44,959 nt of DNA from Micrococcus sp. GTDB taxonomy: Bacteria > Actinomycetota > Actinomycetes > Actinomycetales > Micrococcaceae. Shown in pieces: positions 32,489 through 39,527 of this stretch; within the stretch, counting starts at the first letter, position 1; each line of letters begins with the position of its first letter. Location: assembly GCF_030523875.1 (NCBI RefSeq), contig NZ_JAUNHR010000008.1, positions 1-44,959 of the forward strand. Direction: 5' to 3'. A program made the position numbers and the translations under genes. Under the pieces are notes generated by a model, which searched no databases, was not told the origin of the DNA, and worked only from the letters and a program-made list of their open reading frames with translations.

Positions 32489-33021
32489 CGGACGCCGCCG
32501 CCCGACGTCGCCTGGACCACCGTCGTCTGCAGCTCCGCGGCGGTGCTCGTGTCCGGGGTCACCACGGTGAACCGCTGTCCGTCGTGGGTGGTGAGGACCA
32601 GCCCGGCGGGGCCGCCGAGGTCCAGGCGCACGCCGCGGCGGGAGCGGGCCCGCCCCGTCACCGGCCAGTTGATGTAGGCGACACCCGGGCCGACGTCGTC
32701 CTGGACCTCCACCGTGGCCAGTGAGTCCAGGGGCAGCTCGCGGGAGTACAGCGGGGCCCGGAGGCGGAGCACGCCGGTGGCGGGGTCCGCCTCGAGCTCG
32801 ATGCGGGCGCGCAAGAACGCCACCTGGCTCAGCCACACGACCAGCCCGAGGCTCGCGGCGCCGGTCGCGAGGTAGCCCGGCGACCGCAGTTCCGGCTCCA
32901 GCAGGGGGAGCAGGATCAACGGGAGTGCCGTGACGAACACCAGCGCCCACCCCAGCACCCGGTAGCCGGCCGGTGGGTCGACGACGGCGGTGTGCTCCGC
33001 CTCGGCGGGTGCGGTGGTCAT
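32470..33021 (-). CDS. membrane protein with PH-like domain, C terminus supplied by repeat element
   Basis: A 183-residue protein: two N-terminal helices (GWALVFVTALPLILLPL and YLATGAASLGLVVWLSQV) followed by a beta-rich soluble part (ARIELEADPATGVLRLRAPL, SLATVEVQDD, RRGVRLDLGGPAGLVLTTHD), the pattern of bacterial PH-like/DUF3093-like proteins. The last five codons and the stop come from the 71-nt element. ATG at 33021 overlaps the upstream gene's stop (ATGA). Confidence 0.7.
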   Translation of the reverse strand: MTTAPAEAEHTAVVDPPAGYRVLGWALVFVTALPLILLPLLEPELRSPGYLATGAASLGLVVWLSQVAFLRARIELEADPATGVLRLRAPLYSRELPLDSLATVEVQDDVGPGVAYINWPVTGRARSRRGVRLDLGGPAGLVLTTHDGQRFTVVTPDTSTAAELQTTVVQATSGGGVRNRLQK

Positions 33022-33215
33022 CGGCGCCCGATTCGGGCCGTCGTCCTGCCCAGTCCCGCTCCGACGATGAGCAGGACCAGTCCGAGAAGCTGGAGCCCCC
33101 AGCCGAGGAGGCCGCGCCATTCGAGGTCCGTGAAGGAGAGGACGTAGAGGCCCGCGACGGTGGCGAGCACCGCCATGACCACGAGGAACGCCCGTCTCGA
33201 CCCTGTGTCAGCCAT
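33018..33215 (-). CDS. small two-helix membrane protein
   Basis: A 65-residue protein with helices AFLVVMAVLATVAGLYVLSF and LGWGLQLLGLVLLIVGAGL and basic ends. Translationally coupled to the PH-like gene. The ATG at 33215 (ADTGSRR) is chosen; upstream in-frame sequence is low complexity. No family recognised. Confidence 0.6.
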   Translation of the reverse strand: MADTGSRRAFLVVMAVLATVAGLYVLSFTDLEWRGLLGWGLQLLGLVLLIVGAGLGRTTARIGRR

Positions 33216-33285
33216 GTAGGGAACGTAGCATGTGCGCATCGGGGGGGTGGCCAGGGGTGCGGCCCGCGAGCGGTGGGGCGGGGTG

Positions 33286-33816
33286 TCATGAGACCGCGGA
33301 CAGGCGACGCAGCTGCTGCACCTGGCGGTGGTAGCCGACGAGCGGAAAGCTCGTGTACACCAGGGCCACGGCACTCAGCGTCGCGGCCGCCATCTCCACT
33401 GCGCGAGGCCAGTCGGCGGCCGTCATCACCAGCACGACCAGGAGCACGGCGGCGAGCGTCACTGCGGTGTACCGCAGGAACAGGGAGCGGTTGTCGAGTG
33501 CCTCCTCGAGCCGTGACTCCGTGCCGGTGTGGACGGGGGCGGAGCCCGGGGCGGCCTTGAAGAAGTGGATGTGGCCGTAGGTCAGCATGGGCGTCCATCC
33601 GGCGGCCCGGAAGAGGTCGAAGTAGTCGTCGTCGGGGTCGGTCTCGTAGGCCATGTCGAAGACGACGTCCTCGGGCTCGGCGTCCTCGAATCGCCAACCG
33701 TGGGCGGCCAGGGAGAATCCGGCCAGCCGCTGGCCGCGGCGGGCCATGTCCTCGAACATCGCGAGGTCCTTTTCCGGGGTGAAGGCCAGCCCGCTGCTCA
33801 TGCGTGTGGTGCTCAT
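33286..33816 (-). CDS. DUF2812 domain protein
   Basis: A 176-residue protein. The DUF2812 signature spans the first half: FTPEKDLAMFEDMARRGQRL, GWRFEDAEPEDVVFDMAY, DDDYFDLFRAAGWTPMLTYG and HIHFFKAAPG. Two helices follow (AVTLAAVLLVVLVMTAAD and MAAATLSAVALVYTSF). DUF2812 genes commonly follow a PadR-type regulator, as here. Its ATG overlaps the stop of the PadR frame (ATGA at 33813-33816). Confidence 0.85.
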   Translation of the reverse strand: MSTTRMSSGLAFTPEKDLAMFEDMARRGQRLAGFSLAAHGWRFEDAEPEDVVFDMAYETDPDDDYFDLFRAAGWTPMLTYGHIHFFKAAPGSAPVHTGTESRLEEALDNRSLFLRYTAVTLAAVLLVVLVMTAADWPRAVEMAAATLSAVALVYTSFPLVGYHRQVQQLRRLSAVS

Positions 33817-34057
33817 GTCGTCTCCATGATCTGGTCGGCCATCGCCAGGAGGCGGCGTCGGCGTTCGATGTCGCTCATCAGGACGCCGCGTCCCCGGGGG
33901 TGAGGCGATGGACGCGTCGGGCGTCGTCGCCGTCGAACTCCTCGATGACCCCGGCATCCCTGAGCTTCTTCAACGTGGTGTGGAGATGCGGATCATCGGG
34001 GTCCCGCCACTCCCCGAGAATCATTGAGGGATATATCTCTGAGTGACACTCAGTCAT
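33813..34057 (-). pseudogene. truncated, frameshifted PadR-type regulator
   Basis: Two frames join to give a PadR C-terminal half. The first reads PHLHTTLKKLRDAGVIEEF ... RRVHRLTPG; one nucleotide later in a C4/G5 run (about 33891-33900) the second frame continues as GRGVLMSDIERRRRLLAMAD and ends overlapping the DUF2812 start. The joined sequence follows the PadR order (winged helix, then R-L-T-x-x-G and a helix). The first ~40 residues of a normal PadR helix-turn-helix are missing; possible starts are ATG 34057 or ATG 34024. The frameshift could also be a sequencing error in the homopolymer. Confidence 0.6.
34039..34053. promoter_or_regulatory. 15-bp palindrome near AT-rich site, candidate PadR operator
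   Basis: CTGAGTGACACTCAG is a perfect odd palindrome. It adjoins an AT-rich GATATATC stretch (34029-34036), rare in this genome, which may be a -10 element for minus-strand transcription if the PadR frame starts at 34024. Confidence 0.4.
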
Positions 34058-34118
34058 CGACTGCCGGCGGGCGCAAGGGCGTGGGGCAGCGGAGGCCGAC
34101 CTTGACGCCCCCGGGCGC

Positions 34119-34157
34119 GACGACGCCCCGGATGCGCGCGGCACCCGGGGCGTCGTC
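34119..34157 (-). terminator. hairpin terminator of the small acidic protein gene
   Basis: Perfect 13-bp stem GACGACGCCCCGG/CCGGGGCGTCGTC (34119-34131 with 34145-34157) starting 19 nt beyond the minus-strand stop at 34177. Confidence 0.7.
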
Positions 34158-34176
34158 GGTGGGACAAGGTGGTCGG

Positions 34177-34338
34177 TCAGTGGCCGTAGCCGCCCTCGTC
34201 GTTCTCCTCGGTCTCCTTCTCGGACTGCTCGGCCTTGGCCGCGAGGCCGTCGACCTCGGCGGGCGCCTGCTGCGCGGCCTGGTCCTGGTCGCCGGGGGCG
34301 TCGGAGTTCTTCGTCTCTGGGATCTGCTGATCAGCCAT
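34177..34338 (-). CDS. small acidic hydrophilic protein
   Basis: A 53-residue protein rich in Gln, Glu, Asp and Ala, without hydrophobic segments: ADQQIPETKNSDAPGDQD, then AAQQAPAEVDGLAAKAEQ and a Gly-Tyr-Gly-His end. ATG at 34338 with GGAGGGC upstream. It has its own terminator, which supports a real gene. Composition resembles small actinobacterial stress or intrinsically disordered proteins; function unknown. About 150 bp upstream up to 34489 carry no other gene. Confidence 0.6.
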   Translation of the reverse strand: MADQQIPETKNSDAPGDQDQAAQQAPAEVDGLAAKAEQSEKETEENDEGGYGH

Positions 34339-34488
34339 GGGTGCCCTCCTCAGGCGTGGTGGGAGGGGCGCCGGGTGAGCGCCCCCTGTCCGACGGCGCC
34401 CGGGGTGGGGTGGGCCGACGTCGTCGCAAGTCAACCAAGGGTCAGGCCGACACGCCCACCCCTGGCCCTCCGGCCGGAGGCCCCCCGG

Positions 34489-35598
34489 TCAGTCCCTGCC
34501 CGGCAGCAGGCCGCGGGCGGCGTCGGCGGCGCGCTGGAGCAGGGAGTCGTCCCCGCCGCCGGCCCAGGAGGGGTCGTGGGGCATCGGGCCCATCGGATCG
34601 GCCGCGTCCGGGTCCGCGGGCTCCGTCTCCCGCGGGTCCGCCAGGGACCGGCGGATCGACTCGTCCAGGCCCATCAGCTCGTGCCCCTGCGGCAGCAGGT
34701 CCCGCACGAAGTCCTGCTCCCGGCAGACCATGTCGTGGTGCAGGCTGTCCAGCAGGGCCTCCACCACGGGGGCCGGCACGTCCGTCAGCCGCCCGGCGAG
34801 GACGCTCACCAGCTGGGTCGGCAGGAGCGGCACGTCCACCTGGGGCCGGGTGAGGCCGGCCAGCTCGGCGTAGCGGGAGAGCAGCTCGGGGTAGCGCAGC
34901 CGCTCAGGGCCGCCGATGTCGTAGCTGCGGGTGGGCGAGCCGACGACGGCGCACGCCACCAGCGCCTCGAGGGCGTCCACGATCGCGATCGGCTGGACGA
35001 GGTGGTCCATCCAGGTGGGCACGGTCTGCAGGGGCATGCGCTCGCTGATCTGGCGGATGACCTCGAAGGAGGTCGAGCCGCTGCCCATCAGCACCGCCGC
35101 GCGCAGGGTGATCACGCTGGCCTCGGCCTGGCTGAGGATCTCCTCCACCTCCAGGCGGGAGGCCAGGTGGTCGGAGAGCTCCTCGCGGGGCGCCTCCTCG
35201 GGGATCAGGCCGGAGAGGTACACGATGCGCTCGACGCCGGCCTCGTCCGCGGCGTCCCGCATGATCCGGGCCGCGTCGCGGTCCTTCTCGACGAAGTCCT
35301 TCCCGCCCATGCCGTGCACGAGGTAATAGACGACGTCCACGCCCTCGCAGGCCGCCCGGACCTGGTCGGCGTCGTTCACGTCCATGGTGACCGTCTCGAC
35401 CCGGTCGGACCACCAGGGCTGGTCCTTGGACTCGTCGCGACGGGTGGTGCGGACGCGGTGGCCGGCGTCGAGCAGCTTCGGGACCAGGCGGCCGCCGACG
35501 TACCCGCTGGCGCCGGTCACCAGGATGAGTCGGGAGTCGCCGTCCGGGGCGGTGTCACGGGACGCGGCGGCGGGGGAGGGGGATGCTGAGATGGTCAT
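34489..35598 (-). CDS. SDR-type NAD(P)-binding protein
   Basis: A 369-residue soluble protein with an atypical SDR fold: LILVTGASGYVGGRLVPKLL (TGxxGxxG), a charged loop RRDESKDQPWW after beta2, YYLVHGMGGKDFVEKDRDAA, ERIVYLSGLIPEEAPREELS and VLMGSGSTSFEVIRQISERM. These segments match the SDR half of the product of 9746-11491 almost position for position, so the two are paralogues. Here the DUF2867 domain is absent and a long acidic C terminus follows. No YxxxK catalytic pair; substrate unknown. Confidence 0.8.
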   Translation of the reverse strand: MTISASPSPAAASRDTAPDGDSRLILVTGASGYVGGRLVPKLLDAGHRVRTTRRDESKDQPWWSDRVETVTMDVNDADQVRAACEGVDVVYYLVHGMGGKDFVEKDRDAARIMRDAADEAGVERIVYLSGLIPEEAPREELSDHLASRLEVEEILSQAEASVITLRAAVLMGSGSTSFEVIRQISERMPLQTVPTWMDHLVQPIAIVDALEALVACAVVGSPTRSYDIGGPERLRYPELLSRYAELAGLTRPQVDVPLLPTQLVSVLAGRLTDVPAPVVEALLDSLHHDMVCREQDFVRDLLPQGHELMGLDESIRRSLADPRETEPADPDAADPMGPMPHDPSWAGGGDDSLLQRAADAARGLLPGRD

Positions 35599-35723
35599 GT
35601 CGTCCTCATCGGAGGCCCTTCGGCGGGGTGGGGCCGGAAGGGGAGGCGGAAGGGTGAGGGCAGTCCACCAAGCGGGGCGGGCCGGGGCAAGAGCACCGGT
35701 CCCGGCAGGCGGGTGTGAGAGGC

Positions 35724-35763
35724 GGCACCCTCGGGCGCGGCCGCGGGCGCGCCCGAGAGTGCC
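35724..35763 (-). terminator. terminator of the GNAT array
   Basis: Stem of 16 nt per arm with one mismatch (35724-35739 with 35748-35763), 8-nt loop, just 3 nt beyond the stop of the last GNAT remnant on the minus strand. Confidence 0.75.
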
Positions 35764-35766
35764 GGG

Positions 35767-35893
35767 TCAGGTGGCGGTCTCCCGGCAGCCGGTCTTCTCG
35801 CTGATCTGACGGGCGGCGGTGCTGTCCTCCCACGCGGAGGAGGCGACGACGTCGGGACCGTTCGTGGCCTGGATGCCGATCATCCGGCCGTTC
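35767..35893 (-). pseudogene. internally deleted remnant of the array's GNAT gene
   Basis: The frame reads NGRMIGIQATNGPDV directly joined to VASSAWEDSTAARQISEKTG and ends CRETAT. In the intact gene at 38793-39512 the corresponding segments (NGRVVGMQGLNGPDV and VTSSAWMDNTASRRVSEKVG) are separated by about 40 residues that hold the acetyl-CoA motif, so that part has been deleted here. It overlaps the 3' end of the first tandem-GNAT gene in another frame, as the intact genes do. Confidence 0.75.
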
Positions 35894-36962
35894 TGGAGCG
35901 CCGCAGCGGGCCCCTCGCCTCCATCGCGGCCTCCACCAGGACCGGCCGGAACCCGAGCGCCTCGTTGACGTCCAGCATGGGCCGGTTCTCCTCGGCGTTC
36001 CAGGTGATGATCGCCCGGGCCTCGGGCAGGGCCCGGCGCAGGGCGAGCAGGTTCGCCGCCTTCACGCGCATGCCCAGCCGATGGCCGCGGTGCTCGGGCA
36101 GCACGATGGTGTCCCACTGGTCGATCAGGCCGTCCGCGCGGGAGCGCGGCGCCACGAGCTCGTTCAGCCCGACGATCCGTCCGGTGCCGCGGTGGCGCGC
36201 CACCGCGCGGAAGAACCGCCCGGTCAGGAGGATCTGCTCGTCCTTGCGGCGCACCCGCTCCGCGTCCCACGTCTGCTCGGCGACGGTCAGGTCCCCGGCG
36301 GGCACGTCCGTGGACATGCGCGCCTTGAGGACGGCGAGGTCGGCCCGCAGGGACTCCTCGGCCGGCCCCTCCCAGGTGTGGACCTCGTAGTCCGCCGAGA
36401 AGCGCTCGGCCTCCGCCAGGGCCTCGGCGGGGTCGACGGCCGGGGCGGCGACGTCGTACCGGCTCACCCGCTCGATCTGGCCGACCGTGAAGCCGTAGGA
36501 GAGGGCCAGCCGCACCCCGGGATGCCCGGCCGGGATCGCGCCGGCCCCGCTCGACGGGGTGAGCACGTCCTCTCCGGGGGCGGGCGGCGGCGCCATCGGC
36601 CACGTCTCGAAGCGGGCGAAGCCGGCGGTGTCCTGGACGAGGCGTTCGGCCAGGGCCCGCCCGTGCCCGCGGCCGCGGTGGCCGGGGTGGACGTAGACGT
36701 TCAGGGCGGCCGCGTCGGGCTCGTCCACGTGGTTGACCAGGACCCGGGCGTACCCGACGGGCGCGTCGTCGTCATAGGCGAGGTAGCGGCGCAGGGTGTG
36801 GTCGGTCTCGGCGACGGCCTGCACGAGCGCGTCCTCGGGGGACTCGTCCCACTCGGTGGTGCCGATCAGCTCGTGGTTGTACTCGTGGTTGAGGTGGCAG
36901 TAGGCCTGCCAGCGCGGATCGTCGGCGGAGGCGGGCAGGGCGATCTCGAGGATCTCAGGCAT
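35880..36962 (-). CDS. tandem-GNAT acetyltransferase, copy 1
   Basis: A 360-residue protein with two GNAT domains, an architecture like that of mycothiol synthase and related actinobacterial acetyltransferases. Domain 1 (about 1-170): GTTEWDESPEDALVQAVAET and motif A VYVHPGHRGRGHGRALAERL. Domain 2 (about 185-350): MSTDVPAGDLTVAEQTWDAE, GRIVGLNELVAPRS and motif A IVLPEHRGHRLGMRVKAANL, ending in MLDVNEALGFRPVLVEAAME. The C terminus (RGPLRRSRTAG) differs from copy 2. ATG 36962; the 142 bp upstream hold no other gene. The substrate is unknown. Confidence 0.88.
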   Translation of the reverse strand: MPEILEIALPASADDPRWQAYCHLNHEYNHELIGTTEWDESPEDALVQAVAETDHTLRRYLAYDDDAPVGYARVLVNHVDEPDAAALNVYVHPGHRGRGHGRALAERLVQDTAGFARFETWPMAPPPAPGEDVLTPSSGAGAIPAGHPGVRLALSYGFTVGQIERVSRYDVAAPAVDPAEALAEAERFSADYEVHTWEGPAEESLRADLAVLKARMSTDVPAGDLTVAEQTWDAERVRRKDEQILLTGRFFRAVARHRGTGRIVGLNELVAPRSRADGLIDQWDTIVLPEHRGHRLGMRVKAANLLALRRALPEARAIITWNAEENRPMLDVNEALGFRPVLVEAAMEARGPLRRSRTAG

Positions 36963-37104
36963 GGGTGATGTCTCTCTTCAGCAGGGCAGGGGTGGAGGCC
37001 GTGCGTCGTCGAGCGGGGCTCCAGACGGACGACGGCGGGGGAGGCCCGCACACGAGGCGTGGGGCGGCCTGGGTCACTGCTGCTGCATCATGCTGTGAAG
37101 CGTG

Positions 37105-37773
37105 TCACAGGTGGGGTGGGGGCGGCAAGGTGGTGCCGGGGCGGTCCTGGCCGGTTGAGGCGTGGGCCGCCTCGATCCACCCATGGCGGCGCGCCCCGGG
37201 GTCCTGCCGAGTGCCGCCGTCGCTCACGGCGAATCCTTCCGCCGTCAGCAGGCGCATGAGCTCTGTCGGCGGCCAGGACCATGCCGTGGTGACGGCATGC
37301 GCGAAGGGTTAGAGCCGGTCCCCCGAGAAGAAGCCGAGCAGCAGCGAGCCGCCGGGGCGCAGCGCCCGGTGGGCGTGCCGGAGGAGGAGCGGCACCTCGG
37401 GCGGGGGCGTGTGGATGATCGAGTACCAGGCCAGGATCCCGTCGAAGGCGGCCGCGGGCAGGGTCTGGAAGGAGCCCGGCTCGACACGGACCTGAGGGTG
37501 GACCCGGTGCGCGTGGGCCACGAACTCCTGCACCGGCTCGATGCCGGTCGCGTCATGGCCCAGGGAGTGCAGGTGGGCGGTCCAGTGGCCGGGTCCGCAG
37601 CCGACATCCCCCAGGGACCCGCCCACCCGGTGGGCCCACGTCTCGACCAGCAGCCTGTCCTCGTCGGCGACGGTGGCCATGGTCCCGAACAGCTCGGCGT
37701 ACTCAGCCGCCCTCGCGCCGTAGGCGTTTCGGCTGGCGGGGTGGCCGCCCTGGGCGCCGTCGGCGGCGTTCAC
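37105..37773 (-). pseudogene. SAM-dependent methyltransferase with in-frame TAA, unit 1
   Basis: GTG start at 37773 overlaps the upstream GNAT stop (GTGA). A class I methyltransferase is visible: SRNAYGARAAEYAELFG, motif I GSLGDVGCGPGHWTAHLHSL, AAFDGILAWYSIIHTPP and LRPGGSLLLGFFSGDRL. Then a TAA stop (37309-37311) interrupts, and the same frame continues as PFAHAVTTAWSWPPTELMRL, LTAEGFAVSDGGTRQDPG and on to a TGA at 37105. This continuation is the expected C-terminal part of the family, and a family Glu codon (GAA) at the stop would restore LEPF. It is therefore a nonsense pseudogene, or a gene making a 154-residue truncated enzyme. Confidence 0.8.
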
Positions 37774-38303
37774 CGCGGGGCCTGCGCGGGCGCGAGGACC
37801 TGCCACAGCTCGTGGTCCTGCCAGCGGCCGGCGATCCTCAGGTACTGCGGCGCCAGCCCGTACCGCTGGAACCCGTGACGTTCCAGCACCCGGCGGGAGG
37901 CGTGGTTGTGGGGCAGGATCTCGGCCTGCACCCGGTGGAGGCCGAGCTCGCCGAAGGCGATCCCCAGGGCCTGCCCGACGGCGGCGGTCGCCACGCCGCG
38001 CCCCGTCGCCTCCTGCGCCACCCAGTAGCCGAGCGAGCAGAACTGTCCGGCGCCGCGGACCACGCTGGCCAGGGTGAGGCGTCCGAGGAGGCGCCCGGCG
38101 TCGTCGGTGATGAGGAAGGCGTACGAACGGTCGGCGGCGCGGTCCGTCTTGGCCTGGTCGAGGGCCTCGCGCTGGCCGGCCTCGGTGAACCAGTGGGCGG
38201 GGCGCTCCGGCTCCCACGGGGCCAGGTGCTCGTGCTGTGCGAGGACCAGCGCTGAGAGGGCTGGGGCGTCGTCGGGGGCGGCGGGGCGCAGGCGGACGGT
38301 CAT
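37770..38303 (-). CDS. RimJ/RimL-type GNAT acetyltransferase, unit 1
   Basis: A 177-residue GNAT. Seen: VRLRPAAPDDAPALSALVLA at the N terminus, EALDQAKTDRAADRSYAFLI, YWVAQEATGRGVATAAVGQA (motif A, Q-x-x-G-x-G/A region), LHRVQAEILPHNHASRRVLE and RHGFQRYGLAPQYLRIAG. The RimJ-like order N-x-x-S-x-x-V-x-x-x-x-G-F is intact, so this gene looks functional. ATGA and GTGA overlaps on both sides. Confidence 0.88.
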   Translation of the reverse strand: MTVRLRPAAPDDAPALSALVLAQHEHLAPWEPERPAHWFTEAGQREALDQAKTDRAADRSYAFLITDDAGRLLGRLTLASVVRGAGQFCSLGYWVAQEATGRGVATAAVGQALGIAFGELGLHRVQAEILPHNHASRRVLERHGFQRYGLAPQYLRIAGRWQDHELWQVLAPAQAPR

Positions 38304-38796
38304 GGGCCGAGCGTAGGGCGGGCCAGCAGCACTCCGAGGCCGCCGTCGAACTCGATGCCGGCGAAGCATGGACCCGTCTCGACGAACTCGAAGCCAAGGG
38401 ACGTGTGCAGGGCGAGGGACGGCGCGTTGCGGGCGTTCACCACACTGTGCAGAGTCCGACCCTCGAGGCCGGCCACGGCCTCGATGACCGCCTCCAGCAG
38501 GCGGTGACCGATGCCTCGGCGGCGGAACTCGGGAACCACCGTGAGGCCGGCAGTGAGCCACTGTTCCGGTCCGCCGGAATGCAGGGCGGTCCGCGTGGCG
38601 CCGGACCAGCCGACCACCTCGAGCCCCTCGGGCCGGGTGGTCTCGGCCAGCACCAGCACCGGTGCCTGCTCCACCAGACGACGCGCGGCAGGCAGGTGAT
38701 CCGCGGTCCTCCACCGCGCACCGGCATCACCGCGGCCAAGGCGGCTGTGTCCTGCGAGCCCGCCGGGCGGATCAACACGGTGGGTTCCGTGGTCAC
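38300..38796 (-). pseudogene. frameshifted GNAT acetyltransferase, unit 1
   Basis: A GTG at 38796 overlaps the upstream GNAT stop (GTGA) and opens TTEPTVLIRPAGSQDTAALA, a typical GNAT first strand and helix. About 30 residues later the frame is lost near 38700-38725, and the rest continues in another frame: DHLPAARRLVEQAPVLVLAE, then GLTVVPEFRRRGIGHRLLEA (motif A) and NARNAPSLALHTSLGFEFVE. The total length (497 nt) is not a multiple of three. An internal start at ATG 38674 would give a 124-residue protein lacking the first strand and helices. Confidence 0.65.
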
Positions 38797-39512
38797 GACC
38801 GGTCCAGCCCCAGGAACCGCCGGAGCTCCTCCGCGCCCGTGATCCGCACCGGCTCGTCCCCGCGCACGATCTCCTCGGGCCGCAGCTCGAAGTACACCTC
38901 GCCGGTCGGGACGCCGCGGCGCTCTGCCTCGCCGCGCCCGGTCTCCCGGTAGCCGACCTTCTCGCTGACCCGGCGGGAGGCGGTGTTGTCCATCCAGGCG
39001 GAGGAGGTGACGGCGTCGAGCCCCAGGCCGTCGAAGGCGAGGGCGCACACCATGCGCCGCATCCGGGTGCCCAGCCCCTGCCCCTGGAACGGCAGGCCGA
39101 GCCAGGAGCCGGTCTCCAGGCGGCGGGTGCGGGCGACGTCGGGACCGTTCAGGCCCTGCATCCCGACCACCCGGCCGTTCCGCCGCACCACGAGCTCGAG
39201 GCTCACGCCGCCGTCCACGGTGCGGGTGAGCGTGGAGGCGAAGAACCGCACGTAGTTCGCGGGCATCTCCTCCGCGGGCGCGTCGGTCCACGGGAACAGG
39301 AAGGGCGTCCAGGCGGGGTCGTGGATCCCGCCGGCGACGACGTCGAGCACCTCCGGCACGTCGGCCTCCCGGAGCGCGGTCATCCGCAGGTCGCCGGACT
39401 CGACGACGAGCCCGTAGGGCGGCCAGATCTGCTCGAGGGTGCGCGTCGGCGCCGGGGAATCCCCTGCGGAAGTGACCCTTCTGGGGTCCGATGAGGGCGT
39501 CATAGGGGTCAT
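38793..39512 (-). CDS. RimJ/RimL-type GNAT acetyltransferase starting in a repeat element, unit 1
   Basis: A 239-residue GNAT. The folded part starts at LEQIWPPYGLVVESGDLRMT and includes DPAWTPFLFPWTDAPAEEM, RNGRVVGMQGLNGPDV, GSWLGLPFQGQGLGTRMRRM (motif A) and SSAWMDNTASRRVSEKVGY. The available start codons, ATG 39512 or ATG 39503, both lie inside the 71-nt palindromic element, whose translation adds an N-terminal TPMTPSSDPRRVTSAGDSP. The first ATG overlaps the stop of the upstream gene (AAATGA). Confidence 0.85.
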   Translation of the reverse strand: MTPMTPSSDPRRVTSAGDSPAPTRTLEQIWPPYGLVVESGDLRMTALREADVPEVLDVVAGGIHDPAWTPFLFPWTDAPAEEMPANYVRFFASTLTRTVDGGVSLELVVRRNGRVVGMQGLNGPDVARTRRLETGSWLGLPFQGQGLGTRMRRMVCALAFDGLGLDAVTSSAWMDNTASRRVSEKVGYRETGRGEAERRGVPTGEVYFELRPEEIVRGDEPVRITGAEELRRFLGLDRS

Positions 39513-39527
39513 TTCTGCAGTCGATTC
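39457..39527. repeat. 71-nt palindromic element, copy C
   Basis: Arms GAATCCCCTGCGGAAGTGAC (from 39457) and its diverged complement ending at 39527. Read on the minus strand it encodes the NRLQK tail and stop of the upstream tandem-GNAT gene and the ATG of the downstream GNAT gene, so it is a stop/start junction. Confidence 0.9.

Noticed and set aside
34177-34338. Small acidic ORF as prokaryotic ubiquitin-like protein (Pup)
   Set aside because: Similar in size and acidity, but it ends in GYGH instead of the required C-terminal GGQ/GGE and has no proteasome genes nearby.
35767-36603. 278-codon frame at the GNAT copy 1 end as a full gene
   Set aside because: Only its last ~42 codons (35767-35893) show GNAT similarity; the rest is an out-of-frame reading of the tandem-GNAT gene.
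37309-38397. 362-codon frame as a complete methyltransferase
   Set aside because: The upstream two thirds are the antiregister of the RimJ-like GNAT; the real methyltransferase starts at GTG 37773.
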